DNA of 64,000 nt from Paludibacteraceae bacterium (GTDB lineage: Bacteria > Bacteroidota > Bacteroidia > Bacteroidales > Paludibacteraceae), in assembly GCA_017454915.1 (NCBI GenBank), contig JAFTCC010000038.1, positions 19,660 to 83,659 on the forward strand, written 5' to 3'. Numbering within the stretch: position 1 is the stretch's first letter; the number at the start of each line of letters is the position of its first letter. Below the pieces are notes generated by a model. The model ran no database searches, was not told where the DNA came from, and saw only the letters and a list, made by a program, of their open reading frames with translations. The position numbers were made by a program, and so were the translations under genes. Below, in pieces: positions 35,134 to 45,100 of this stretch.

Positions 35134-35394
35134 CACCACTAACGCGGTTTTTATTTTGATTGGGGTTCCGTGTTCCGTGGGTTATCACCCACGGCTAATT
35201 CTGTGTCGCCCCTACGGGGCTGTTTGCGGCACAACGGTTTGCCAGTTTTTTTGTATCACCGCTAACGCGGTTTTAATTTGAACGGGCTCCCGTTTTTCCG
35301 TGGGTTCTTTGTCGTTATACTCCAAAGCGTCTCTTCAAGCCGAGCATCACCCACGGAAATTTTGTGACGCCCTACGGGGCAGTTTGCGGCAAAC
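35134..35394. repeat. Two copies of an intergenic palindromic repeat element
   Basis: Copy 1 (35134-35232): CACCACTAACGCGGT, then the palindrome CCGTGGGTTATCACCCACGG (35175-35194), then GCCCCTACGGGGC (35208-35220) and TGTTTGCGGC. Copy 2 (35255-35394) repeats the order: CACCGCTAACGCGGT, CCGTGGGTT (35298-35306), 40 bp of extra sequence, TCACCCACGG (35347-35356), CCCTACGGGGC and AGTTTGCGGC. The two arms of the palindrome are thus split by an insertion in copy 2. No gene lies in 35114-35450. Confidence 0.75.
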
Positions 35395-35450
35395 CGATGC
35401 TCATTTGATTTTACACGGCAATTTTGCGACGCCACAACAGGGCTTATAAC

Positions 35451-36830
35451 TTATCTATTTTTGATGATTTGCGCGGTTAGGTGACACTCTGTTGTGATTT
35501 TACCACCTACGAAAGCATAGCCTCTCATCTGCGCGACACCACGTCGCACGGGTTCAAGGAGTTCCACTCGGAACAGCAAGGTGTCTCCCGGCACTACTTT
35601 CTGGCGGAACTTGACTTCCTCTATTTTCATAAAATATGTCGAATAGTGCTCAGGGTCGGGCACTTGCGAGAGCACGAGCAGTCCGCCGGTCTGAGCCATT
35701 GCCTCTACGAGCAGCACACCGGGCATCACAGGCTCTTCGGGGAAGTGTCCTTGGAAGAAAGGCTCGTTGACGGTAACGTTTTTGACTGCAATAATGGTGG
35801 TATCCGTCATGTCAACAACTTTGTCAACCAACGCGAACGGGAAGCGGTGAGGCAGACGGTGGCGAATCTGGTTGATGTCCATAACCGGTTCGGCAGCGGG
35901 GTCGTAGTGCGGCACCATGACTTCGAGGCGTTTCCACTGCTTGCGTATCATTGAGGCGCATGCTGTGTTGGTTGCGTGCCCCGGGTGATATGCTATCACA
36001 CGCCCTTGAATGTGCTTGCCTATCAGCGCAAGGTCTCCCATGACGTCAAGCAGTTTGTGGCGCGCGGGTTCATTTTGCGCAAGCAGGTCACTGTTGAGGT
36101 AGCCCAAACGCTCGGCATTTTGGGGCGGCTGATGCAGGGTGTCGCATATCTCGTTCATCTCGTCCTGCGAAATCAACTGGTCGTAAATCACGAGCGCATT
36201 CTTGAGGTCTCCGCCCTTGATGAGCCCTTTCTTGAGAAGCGGCATAATTTCGCGCACAAAAACGAAAGTGCGCGCCGGGGCTATCTCTGTAGCGAAGTCC
36301 TCTATGTTGTCGAGTGAGGCATACTGGTTGCCAAGTATGTCGCTGGGGTATGCCACATGCACGTCGATTGAGAATTTGTCGTCGGGCAACAGCACGATGC
36401 GCGAGCCTGTTTCAGGGTTTACGTACTCCATTCTTTTGCTGACCACGAACACATCGGTGTCTGGCCACTGGTCAACAACGCCCGCAGTGTACAGTGCCTC
36501 GATAAAAGGCTTTGCGCTTCCGTCAAGAATAGGAAATTCGGGGGCATTGACTTCAACAACCACGTTTGTGACGCCAGTAGCGAAGAAAGCCGCCATAGCA
36601 TGCTCAATTGTCGAAACCTGCCAGTCTCCGCGCTTGAGGACTGTGCCGCGCTCGGTGGCTGACACGTAGTCAGCAAGAGCCTGGTATGTGGGCTGACCCT
36701 CCATGTCAACGCGGCGGATAAGAATGCCGGTGTTGGGTTCTGCAGGAAGGCATTTGAATTCTATGTCAAGACCCGTGTGGAGACCTTTGCCACACAAGGT
36801 AAAAGATTTGGAAATAGTACGTTGTTTCAT
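35451..36830 (-). CDS. lpxC/fabZ: Bifunctional UDP-3-O-acyl-GlcNAc deacetylase / 3-hydroxyacyl-ACP dehydratase
   Basis: 459 residues. Residues 1-~305 are LpxC, the committed zinc deacetylase of lipid A synthesis: IEHAMAAF (His ligand), EFPILDGSAKPF, and RHKLLDVMGDLALIGKHIQG with the His/Asp ligands. Residues ~315-459 are FabZ: LPHRFPFALVDKV with the catalytic His and GHFPEEPVMPGVLLVEAMAQTGG with the catalytic Glu region. The fusion is characteristic of Bacteroidetes. Its ATG shares one base with the lpxD stop. The usual next gene, lpxA, is absent; a repeat region follows. Confidence 0.96.
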   Translation of the reverse strand: MKQRTISKSFTLCGKGLHTGLDIEFKCLPAEPNTGILIRRVDMEGQPTYQALADYVSATERGTVLKRGDWQVSTIEHAMAAFFATGVTNVVVEVNAPEFPILDGSAKPFIEALYTAGVVDQWPDTDVFVVSKRMEYVNPETGSRIVLLPDDKFSIDVHVAYPSDILGNQYASLDNIEDFATEIAPARTFVFVREIMPLLKKGLIKGGDLKNALVIYDQLISQDEMNEICDTLHQPPQNAERLGYLNSDLLAQNEPARHKLLDVMGDLALIGKHIQGRVIAYHPGHATNTACASMIRKQWKRLEVMVPHYDPAAEPVMDINQIRHRLPHRFPFALVDKVVDMTDTTIIAVKNVTVNEPFFQGHFPEEPVMPGVLLVEAMAQTGGLLVLSQVPDPEHYSTYFMKIEEVKFRQKVVPGDTLLFRVELLEPVRRGVAQMRGYAFVGGKITTECHLTAQIIKNR

Positions 36831-37870
36831 TATTCTTTATTTATTGATTTCAATTTTCTCTCATGCTCCATGACCATTTGGCGCAACTCGGGCAGTTGTT
36901 TCATTATCACGGAATTTTTGCGGAACGTCAAAACGTCAAGCACAGGCGAGCCTTGATAGATGCCCTGTTTTTTGATGCTGTTAGCCACTCCGCCCTGCGC
37001 GCCTATTATCACGTTGTCAGCGATTTCGAGGTGTCCTGCCACGCCGACTTGTCCGGTCAGTATGCAATGTTTTCCGACCGTAGTTGAACCTGCAAGTCCC
37101 ACTTGTGCGCAGAGCACCGTGCTCTCTCCAACTACGCAGTTGTGAGCCACCTGCACGAGGTTGTCAATCTTGGTGTTGCGATGCACGATCGTGTGTCCCA
37201 TCATGGCACGGTCAATGGTTGTATTAGCCCCTATTTCCACGTCGTCCTCAATAATCACATCACCTATTTGCGGCACTTTATGATACACGCCGTTCGCATC
37301 GGGTTCAAATCCGAAGCCGTCGCTGCCAACCACAACTCCCGCATGGAGCACGCATGATTGACCAATTTGGCTGTTGTAATATACTTTAACGCCATCGTAC
37401 AGGATGGTGTTGTCACCGATGCGGACATTGTCGCCAATATAGCAATGCGGATAAATTTGCACGCCTTTGCCGATGCGGACATTCTTTCCAATGTACGCGA
37501 ATGCGCCTATGTACGAGTCGTCTGGCACCTCAACGCCTTCGGTCACGAAACTCGGCTGCTCTACCCCACGGCGACGAGGATTGATTGTTTCTTCAACCAT
37601 CGTGAGCAACTGCGCCATGCTTGCGCGCGCGTTATCAACACGAATCAACGTGGCAGACGTGGAACCAGAAAATTCCACATCACGGTTGATGAGCACCACC
37701 GAGGCTTTAGTATCTGCCAAATAGTGGGCATATTTAGAATCCATCACAAAGCAAAGCGCACCGTCTTGCGCCTCTTCTATCTTGGCAAAATTGTTTGCCA
37801 TAGCGTTGCCGTTGCCGACAACTTCTCCGCCCACTGCCTGGGCTATCTGATTGGCTGAAAATTGTAACAT
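36830..37870 (-). CDS. lpxD: UDP-3-O-acylglucosamine N-acyltransferase
   Basis: 346 residues. The N-terminal uridine-binding domain (~1-100) is followed by a left-handed beta helix of hexapeptide repeats (IGAFAYIGKNVRIGKGVQIYP onward) with the catalytic His in QVAHNCVVGE and the late QGGVANSIKKQGIYQGSP, then a C-terminal helix (ELRQMVMEHERKLKSI). Adds the second 3-hydroxyacyl chain in lipid A synthesis. Directly coupled to lpxC/fabZ. Confidence 0.95.
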   Translation of the reverse strand: MLQFSANQIAQAVGGEVVGNGNAMANNFAKIEEAQDGALCFVMDSKYAHYLADTKASVVLINRDVEFSGSTSATLIRVDNARASMAQLLTMVEETINPRRRGVEQPSFVTEGVEVPDDSYIGAFAYIGKNVRIGKGVQIYPHCYIGDNVRIGDNTILYDGVKVYYNSQIGQSCVLHAGVVVGSDGFGFEPDANGVYHKVPQIGDVIIEDDVEIGANTTIDRAMMGHTIVHRNTKIDNLVQVAHNCVVGESTVLCAQVGLAGSTTVGKHCILTGQVGVAGHLEIADNVIIGAQGGVANSIKKQGIYQGSPVLDVLTFRKNSVIMKQLPELRQMVMEHERKLKSINKE

Positions 37871-37914
37871 TATTTACTATTTGACAATTTACTATTTCAT
37901 TATTGTTTGCGAAG

Positions 37915-38640
37915 TTATTGCACCTGTCTGCGGAATTCGGCTACTGTAATGGCTGTGGCGATGGCTACGTTGAGCGACTCTGCGGTAGTTGCGCCTGCGG
38001 GATAAGGATTGATTTTAAGTTTTGCGGTTAGAAGTTTTCTTACTTCATTAGAAATGCCGTGCCCTTCGCTGCCCATGACTATGACGCTGCGGCAATGCAG
38101 GTCTTGACTATAGATGTCGTTGCCGTCAAGCAGCGTTCCGTACACTGGCAAATCGTGTGGCAGGGCTTTTAGCCACCGGGCAAGACTGTCAACGCTAACC
38201 ACATTAACACGTGCCAGAGAACCCATTGTTGCCTGCACCGTCTTGGGATTGTAGCAGTCGGCGGTGTCTTGACCACACACGACATGACGTATGCCATACC
38301 AGTCTGCGATGCGGATGATTGTTCCGACGTTACCGGGGTCCTGCACACCATCAAGCGCAAGCACCATGTCGTCGAACGAGACATCTTCGGACCGTCGTTT
38401 TTCAAACAGCGCCAAAGCGTCTTGAGGTGTTTGCAGCAAGGACAAGCGGTCTAACTCATCACGACTGACCTCCACGACTTCTACTCCGGTGTATTCCTTG
38501 GCGTCAATTGAACAAGAGGGAGTAATGAACAGTGTACGGCAGCGAAAATGAGGCAGCAATTCGGAGATGGTTTTAGAACCCTCTGCAACAAAAAGCGAGA
38601 GCCTGTCGCGTTCTTTCTTACGCTGCAGGCTTCGTATCAA
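37915..38640 (-). CDS. SpoU/TrmH-family 2'-O-ribose RNA methyltransferase
   Basis: 241 residues from a TTG at 38640. Residues ~1-90 are the substrate-binding L30e-like domain (RKKERDRLSLFVAEGSKTI); the SPOUT knot carries DGVQDPGNVGTIIRIADWYG, VMGSEGHGISNEV and TTAESLNVAIATAITVAEFRRQ. Methylates a ribose in 23S rRNA or tRNA. Codons just upstream (SKSQIALIRS) look like the family's normal N-terminus but contain no ATG/GTG/TTG before an in-frame stop, so the true start may be non-canonical or the protein slightly shortened. Confidence 0.9.
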   Translation of the reverse strand: MIRSLQRKKERDRLSLFVAEGSKTISELLPHFRCRTLFITPSCSIDAKEYTGVEVVEVSRDELDRLSLLQTPQDALALFEKRRSEDVSFDDMVLALDGVQDPGNVGTIIRIADWYGIRHVVCGQDTADCYNPKTVQATMGSLARVNVVSVDSLARWLKALPHDLPVYGTLLDGNDIYSQDLHCRSVIVMGSEGHGISNEVRKLLTAKLKINPYPAGATTAESLNVAIATAITVAEFRRQVQ

Positions 38641-38670
38641 TGCTATTTGAGATTTGCTGACCGTAACCGT

Positions 38671-38934
38671 CTATGATTGTTGTTTACTAACCGCCTCATC
38701 GTGCAACGCGGTCCACACCTTGCGAACACAATCCGCCGACACACCCATGCGTAGCCCGTTATCCTCAAGCCGTCTGACGACTTCTTTGAATCGAGTCGGC
38801 TGCACGACAGGCAATCCATTCGTACTTTTTATGTTACCTATTGCCCGAACCACATCTCCACGGCGAGCTATCAGCCGCAGGATGTCATCGTCAATGGAAT
38901 CTATATTGCGACGAAGAGTTGCAAGGTCTTGCAT
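38671..38934 (-). CDS. Chorismate mutase (AroQ class)
   Basis: 87 residues from ATG 38934; the longer open frame overlaps the LolA-like gene and is not used. LATLRRNIDSIDDDILRLIARRGDVVRAIGNIK is the first helix with the active-site Arg/Lys residues; RFKEVVRRLEDNG and VRKVWTALHDEAV follow. A stand-alone all-helical mutase converting chorismate to prephenate for Phe/Tyr synthesis. It starts 4 bp after the LolA-like stop and is the only aromatic-pathway gene in this run. Confidence 0.85.
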   Translation of the reverse strand: MQDLATLRRNIDSIDDDILRLIARRGDVVRAIGNIKSTNGLPVVQPTRFKEVVRRLEDNGLRMGVSADCVRKVWTALHDEAVSKQQS

Positions 38935-38938
38935 TTTG

Positions 38939-39574
38939 TTATTTTTTGCTTCTGCCCTTCTTGGGGGCGACGAATTTTGAGGCATCAATGTTGCCATTGA
39001 TTTTCTTGGTGCCACTGAATGTATAAAGGCTGTAGCTGCCCACGCGGTCAATCATCTTCATCGAATAGAGTGTCCCGTCTTTCTTATCATAAACAAGCAC
39101 CAGTTCGGATATCAAGCCATGTTTCTTGGGCTTGGTGATGGTGAATGTGTAGTGTTTGCTGTCCTCTTTGAAATTGGAGATCTTGCCTTGGTTTTCTTTC
39201 ACCACTTCTGCCACCTTGCCAGCCATAGAATAGAGAAGCGTGTAATGAAGGTTATGAAATGTTTCGTTTTTTTCTATGTTAGGCGTCAGCACTTTGCCGT
39301 CAGGTTTGGACTGCGTAAAGTTGGTGCCGTCAAGCACAAGCACTTCACCTTTGGGGTCAGAATAAATCATGCTCATCTGTGTCCCTTTGAAATAGAGAAC
39401 GCCCATGGAGCGTGTGGCAGTTTTCGTTGCCCCTACATAGCTGTCGCGGGTGAAAGCTCCCTCAAAGCAAGTAACGCTGGCGTTGAGCTTGAGCAGTTTC
39501 TCAAGTGCTACCTGTTGCTGACCGAACACAAGCAACGACATGCACAAGAATAATGATGTAAAAATCTTTTTCAT
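38939..39574 (-). CDS. LolA-like outer-membrane lipoprotein carrier protein
   Basis: 211 residues. Signal peptide 1-18 (MKKIFTSLFLCMSLLVFG). The mature part has the beta half-barrel phrasing of LolA (FEGAFTRDSYVGATKTATRSMGVLYFKGTQMSMIYSDPKGEVLVLDGTNF) and a late ELVLVYDKKDGTLYSMKMID. LolA-like proteins carry lipoproteins or, in aryl-polyene-type clusters, possibly lipid products across the periplasm. Sits between fabG and the chorismate mutase gene, so a link to a fatty-acid-like product is possible. Ends in a basic tail (PKKGRSKK). Confidence 0.8.
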   Translation of the reverse strand: MKKIFTSLFLCMSLLVFGQQQVALEKLLKLNASVTCFEGAFTRDSYVGATKTATRSMGVLYFKGTQMSMIYSDPKGEVLVLDGTNFTQSKPDGKVLTPNIEKNETFHNLHYTLLYSMAGKVAEVVKENQGKISNFKEDSKHYTFTITKPKKHGLISELVLVYDKKDGTLYSMKMIDRVGSYSLYTFSGTKKINGNIDASKFVAPKKGRSKK

Positions 39575-39604
39575 GAAATATAATGTTTCTGAATTGACAA
39601 TAAG

Positions 39605-40327
39605 TTAGTTAAGTCCACCAGTGATTGCTATTGTTTCACCGGTTATGTAAGCGGACTTTTCGGATGCGAGGAAGCCAATCAGCTCTGCCACCTCCTCCGC
39701 CTCGCCAAACCGCTTGGCTGGTATGGTTTTCTTAAGTTCCTCCTCGTCAAGTCCTTCCACCATGTCGGTTTTAATAAATCCCGGTGCGATGGCATTTACG
39801 GTAACATTCTTTGGCGCTACTTCTTTTGACAAAGCTTTTGTAGCCGCAATGATGCCGCCTTTTGCTGCCGAATAGTTTGTTTGTCCTGGCAGTCCGATGA
39901 GGCCCGATACCGACGCAACGTTGATTATTCTGCCGAATTTTTTGCGGCACATCGGCTGTATGAGCGGTTGAGTAACATTGTAGAACGCGTTGAGGGCTGT
40001 TCCGATGACTTTGTACCAGTCTTGGGGCTCCATCCAGAGCAAGAGGTTGTCGCGGCGGATGCCGGCATTGTTGACTAACACAGCAATGTACTCGCCTTTG
40101 TGGTCAGCCTGCCATTGCTCAAGAGCCTGCTGCGAAGCTGCTTGGTCGCTCACGTCAAACTTGAGCAACTCGCCCTCCCCGCCATTGGCACGTATTGCAG
40201 AGAGTGTTTCCTCGGCCTTAGCATCGTTTGACACATAATTGATTATCACTTTATAACCCATCTGGGCCAATTTTATTGCGGCTGCGCGGCCTATGCCACG
40301 GCTGCCACCTGTTACGAGTGCGTACAT
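39605..40327 (-). CDS. fabG: 3-oxoacyl-ACP reductase
   Basis: 240 residues. Rossmann TGGSRGIGRAAAIKLA at the N-terminus, NNAGIRRD, the catalytic Ser-Tyr-Lys in NVASVSGLIGLPGQTNYSAAKGG, then PGFIKTDMVEG and the C-terminal YITGETIAITGGLN. Reduces beta-ketoacyl-ACP with NADPH. This copy lies with a LolA-like gene and a phytoene-desaturase-like oxidoreductase rather than with core fatty-acid genes, a grouping typical of aryl-polyene-type pathways; it may serve either. Confidence 0.92.
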   Translation of the reverse strand: MYALVTGGSRGIGRAAAIKLAQMGYKVIINYVSNDAKAEETLSAIRANGGEGELLKFDVSDQAASQQALEQWQADHKGEYIAVLVNNAGIRRDNLLLWMEPQDWYKVIGTALNAFYNVTQPLIQPMCRKKFGRIINVASVSGLIGLPGQTNYSAAKGGIIAATKALSKEVAPKNVTVNAIAPGFIKTDMVEGLDEEELKKTIPAKRFGEAEEVAELIGFLASEKSAYITGETIAITGGLN

Positions 40328-40366
40328 GATTATTGTTTGAATTATTTATTTTTTTTACGAGAATGT

Positions 40367-41794
40367 TTATTTTATCGCATCAGTCACCTCAACCGCCGCC
40401 GCGGTCATCAAAGCAGTCATTGACGTTCCCAAAATGCCATGCAGATTAAGGTTTTGCCCTGTGAGCAGCAGATTAGGGGCAGATGTGCGCGGCGAGAGGA
40501 GTGTGAGCATCACATTGTTGCAGTCCTTACGTATCCCGTATGCCGAGCCTTGCGCGGTGCCCGTGTAGTCGCGGTAGGTGAGAGGTGATGAAACATACGT
40601 CTTCTCAACCATGTCTCCTAAAGCAGGTATCACAGATTGTGCCAAACTTATCGCCTGCTGCGCCCTGCGCTGTTTCCAATCATCATATTCCGCCCCTCTG
40701 CGCATGACTTTTGAGTCCTGCCATTGTTCCACTTCGCCCCACATGACAGGCGTGAGCAGGTCTATCTGCCGGCAATGGTCTGTGCCGTCATATCTTTCGC
40801 TGATGAGCAACGCTCTGCCTTGGGCGAGTTCTGCGGGGTTCCATATATCAGATACGTCCTTATAGATGTATGTATTGCGATTAGTATATGGCAGTCCACT
40901 ATCCTTAAGCACTATGCTCACGGTCAGCATTCCATAGGTATTGTCGAGCCGTGACAAACGTCCACGCTGTATGCGTTTCACAAGTTTGCTGTCGTCGAGC
41001 AACGCCATCGTAGCAGCAGGGTGTATGTCGGAAATAAACACTTTGCCCTCAACCCGCGTGCCGTCACTGAGCACTGCTGCTGTGACTTGTACACTATCTT
41101 CCTCTAAACGAACAACATCAGCATTAGTCTTCACTACTCCCCCCAGACTCTCAATTCGCATTTTGAGGAGGTCTGCAACCTGCTGCCCACTTCCTTTAAG
41201 CCTCCATGACGATTGTATGAAACTGCTGTTAATTTGTGCGAATGTATAGAGCGGCAACTGCGGTGTGAGCTCCAGTTTCAGGGATGTGCCGCACAACACT
41301 TTGATTAGCGTCGGGTCGCTTATTCGCTCCTCGAGCCACTGCTTTGCCGACACGCCAAACAGCGGCAGGCTTTTCTCGCTGTCACCGATGTTGGCCGCCA
41401 CGCTGCGCAAAAGGTCAACATACTCTCTTATACCATGGGCCTGATGAGGAAAATAACCTGACATGCGGTTTTCAAATTCATCGAAACCCATCGCATAATC
41501 ATAAACTTGGCCGTCTATCACAACACGGTCAAAAGCATTGACATCCATCTTATGCCAAGGCAATTCCATCAACCCTAATCCATCGAAGATCTCGTGCAGC
41601 TTCTGACCCTTGCCGAGTCCGCCGACATAATGAAAGCCTGTGTCCAAATCCCACGAGCCGCGGCGGTAAGACTGCAGACAGCCACCCACAACACGCTCTT
41701 TTTCAAGAACGCACACGCTGAGTCCGCGGAGCGACAAAATAACGCCGCATTCCAAGCCTCCCAACCCAGATCCTATGATAACTACGTCGTACAA
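40367..41794 (-). CDS. Phytoene-desaturase/retinol-saturase-like FAD oxidoreductase
   Basis: 475 residues. N-terminal dinucleotide fold DVVIIGSGLGGLECGVILSLRG with VCVLEKERVVGGCLQSYRRGSWDLDTGFHYVGGLG, and the C-terminal FAD contact NLLLTGQNLNLHGILGTSMTALMTAA. Family members oxidise or isomerise polyenes (carotenoid desaturases) or reduce them (retinol saturase). No carotenoid genes are nearby. It leads an eight-gene leftward run; a TAACTTTG -10-like box lies at 41829-41822 but no good -33 match was found. Confidence 0.88.
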   Translation of the reverse strand: MYDVVIIGSGLGGLECGVILSLRGLSVCVLEKERVVGGCLQSYRRGSWDLDTGFHYVGGLGKGQKLHEIFDGLGLMELPWHKMDVNAFDRVVIDGQVYDYAMGFDEFENRMSGYFPHQAHGIREYVDLLRSVAANIGDSEKSLPLFGVSAKQWLEERISDPTLIKVLCGTSLKLELTPQLPLYTFAQINSSFIQSSWRLKGSGQQVADLLKMRIESLGGVVKTNADVVRLEEDSVQVTAAVLSDGTRVEGKVFISDIHPAATMALLDDSKLVKRIQRGRLSRLDNTYGMLTVSIVLKDSGLPYTNRNTYIYKDVSDIWNPAELAQGRALLISERYDGTDHCRQIDLLTPVMWGEVEQWQDSKVMRRGAEYDDWKQRRAQQAISLAQSVIPALGDMVEKTYVSSPLTYRDYTGTAQGSAYGIRKDCNNVMLTLLSPRTSAPNLLLTGQNLNLHGILGTSMTALMTAAAVEVTDAIK

Positions 41795-42115
41795 ACTAAT
41801 TTACATTATTCACCTGATTTGCAAAGTTACGAAGAAAATCACAAACTAAAAAATCTGACGCACAAGGCACAATGATATTGCAAAAAATCATGTGCGAAGG
41901 GCTTCAAATTACGAAAAATACCAAAATGCCGCGAAAAAGTAACAAAAAAGTTGTTTTACGACACATTTAATTACAAAATAGTAGTTAAATCACATTTTTT
42001 TTGTAACTTTGCAACTTGATTTAGAAATTGCTCATCAGTTCTTTAATTAAGGTATCAAGGTCAATTATTATTTGTGCACACAACTGCATTAAATTAATCA
42101 TACAATACATATTTT
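41795..42115. promoter_or_regulatory. Divergent promoter region between the oxidoreductase and a T9SS gene
   Basis: An AT-rich 321-bp gap. TAACTTTG occurs on the minus strand at 41829-41822 (for 41794) and on the plus strand at 42004-42011 (for 42116). Neither has a TTTG at the 19-bp distance. Nothing else recognised. Confidence 0.5.
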
Positions 42116-45100
42116 ATGAAGAAAAGTTTTACTCTTATCACACGATGGCTAACATGCGCTTTAGTGTCACTTTCGCTGTTACCATTGTCAGTCAATGCGC
42201 AGTGCAACCCTGTTGGCGAAACAGACCTGCCATTGACATTGAATTTTAACGACGCCGCTCTTCCGCCAGAATGTTGGTCAACAGACGGCCAAGTCAATTT
42301 GAGTTCTACCGCTTACGGCGGCAGTGGCTTTGCCATCAACTTCATGGTAAGTTCTGATGCCGGTGCTTATCTCATTTCACCCATCATCTCTGGCGACATA
42401 AGCAAACTGGCTGTCTCATTCCGCGCCTATGGCGTGGCTGGCCGCAAGCTGTCTGTTGGGGCCCTTTTGACCCAAGGCGACCTTAGTTCATTGGAGCAGG
42501 TGGGCGTTGCGGAACTCAGCGCAGACGACACATGGACTGACTTCTACATCCCTGTAGGCGCTGATTTTGAGGGTACGTCTAATGTTTCGCTCGTCGTGTA
42601 TGCCGGTTCTGGTGACGATGCCACTCCGATATACCTTGACGACCTTGCTATAGAAGTTCAGTCGGCGTGCCCGCGCGCGAGAAACATAACGCTGCAAGAC
42701 TATTCAGCGGATGCAGTATTCACATGGGACGCAAACGAAAATGCAACAGCGTGGAACGTTGTTGTGCGGCTTAACGGCACCGAGGCCTTCAATGAGCAGG
42801 TGAACGAGCCCGTTGCAAGAGTTGGAGGTCTGGCAAGCTCAACAGAATACAACTTCGAGATTGAAGTTACGGCATTGTGCGACGGCGAGAGCGCCTCAAC
42901 CACAACGGCCACAGGCAATTTCAAGACAGCATGCGGGGCACTGCCGCTCCCATTCAGCGAGGACTTTGAGGACCTCACAACACTGCCCGAATGCTGGACT
43001 TTCTTCACCACATCGCAAAACTATGCGAAATTCCGCGTACGTACTACAGCTAACGTAGATGTTAACGGCAAGGGCCTTGATTTCCAAAACAGTAGAGGCA
43101 AGAACATAATGCACGCTATCTTGCCTCCGCTTGCAGGTCAGGATGTCAGCAATTACACCGCCACATTCCGCTACTCGCAGGACCGCAAAACAGGCAAACT
43201 ACAATTCGGCTATCTGACCAATGCCAGCGACACCGCCACCTTCATCAGCCTGACTGGCGAACTGCCCCAGTCTGGCTCTTATCTCCCCACAAGCCTCTAC
43301 TTGGCAGAAGTACCCCTCGCTGATGTTCCGGCAGCAGCCCAAGCCCTCGCATGGCGCTTCTATGCTCCGGGCGAAGACATTAACGCCGCTATTGACGACA
43401 TTCGCATCGAGGCAAATCCTGACTGCGGCAAACCTGCCGGAATAAGCGTTTCTGCTCTCACAAGCGCAGGAGCCACATTGCTTATCAACGATCCTGACGC
43501 AAGCCATTTCCAGTGGGAAGTAGCCGCAATTTTGGGCACCGACAGCATCAAACAAATTACAGGCCAACGCTCGGTTACCATCAGCGGACTTGCCGCTGCC
43601 ACAACCTACTCACTGGCTGTGCGCACACTGTGCCAAGACGGCAAATCACCTTGGGTAGCCGGAGATAATTTCACCACCGGATGCCTGCCGCAGGGCAATG
43701 CCGAAACAGGCTTTAGCGAAAACTTCGACAGTTTCAAGAATGTCGCTGAAATGATTTGCTGGACATTCTCCGACCCGTCAAAAGCAGTGATATTCCGTGG
43801 CGATGACGAAGAAGAGGCCGAATACGTGTCTGACTATGTAGAGTCAAAACGTTCTTTGGCTCTCGTTTATTCGCAGACATACGCCATAGTGCCCGAACTT
43901 GCCTTCCCGCTGTCAAACAGCATCGTCAAATTCTGGCTCTACCTTGCTGACGACAACCTTCGCGTTGGTCATGCTGACCCCGCAAATGTTGACGGCACTT
44001 TCGTTGAAGTCAAACTCATAGAGCCTCAAGTAGGTGAAGTAACCGTATCGTTTGAGGGCGTTGAAGTTCCCGAAGGCCACAGACTGGTGCTCTATTACAA
44101 CGCTGCTGAGCGCGGTGACTGGAGCCCGTGCGCATTCGACAACCTGTCAATCATGCCATCTTCAGGGTGCTCAACACCTTCAGACCTTATCGTTAGCCGC
44201 GTAGAAAGCACCAGCGCTGACATCAACTGGTATGGCGAGGCGCCGAGCCACAAGGTGCTCGTGTTTGAGGGCAATGTGCAGTACAGCGCTCTTGGCACTG
44301 CAACACCCAAACAAGAACTTGACATTGACGGTCAACTCAACGCCACAATCACAGGCCTCAAACCTGAAACGCTCTATAGCGTGGCAGTGCGCGGCGTGTG
44401 CGATGGTTCAGTAAGTTTCTTCTCCGACATTGTTACATTTACCACCGAATGTGAGGAACTACAACTGCCTTACACCGACAGTTTTGAAAATGGTGCCACA
44501 AGGCTCAACTGCTGGAACATCTTGAGCGGAACTGCCACCACCACCGACAAGTATGCCTCGGACGGCAAACGCTCACTTTACATCACAAGCGGCGATGTTA
44601 TCCTTGCTTCACCAAAACTTGCCAAGCGACTCTCTGACTGCAAACTCAGCTTCGATGCCCGCTCACTTTATGGTGCAACAATATACGTTGGTGTAATGAG
44701 CAATCCGTCAGACGCGTCAACGCTGTTCAACCTCACATCCATTGATATTCCGGAAATAACCGGTGTGGGTTTCCCCACATTCTCACTTTATTTCAAAGAC
44801 ATACTCGCCGACAGTGAGTTGGAGTCGTACGCCGATTCGCACTACTTTGCACTCACCATAGCATCACCAAGCGCATACGGCTACGTTTACATCGACAAAC
44901 TCATTGTTGAAGAGGCTGATGACTGCCTGCCAGCCACCGACCTTCAGCTGACCAATGTTGACGACCAGTCGGCGACAATGATATGGACCTCCAACGGTGC
45001 CAAAACAGCTACCGTGGAATTATACACCGCTCCTTACACCAACGGAGCCACACCAGCCATTTCGCAGAGCGTTGAGACACGCGGTGCCACAATCCACGGT

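Noticed and set aside
35114..35188. N-terminal extension of MiaA from the ATG at 35188
   Set aside because: These codons lie in the intergenic repeat (CACCACTAACGCGGT) and precede the P-loop by an atypical length.
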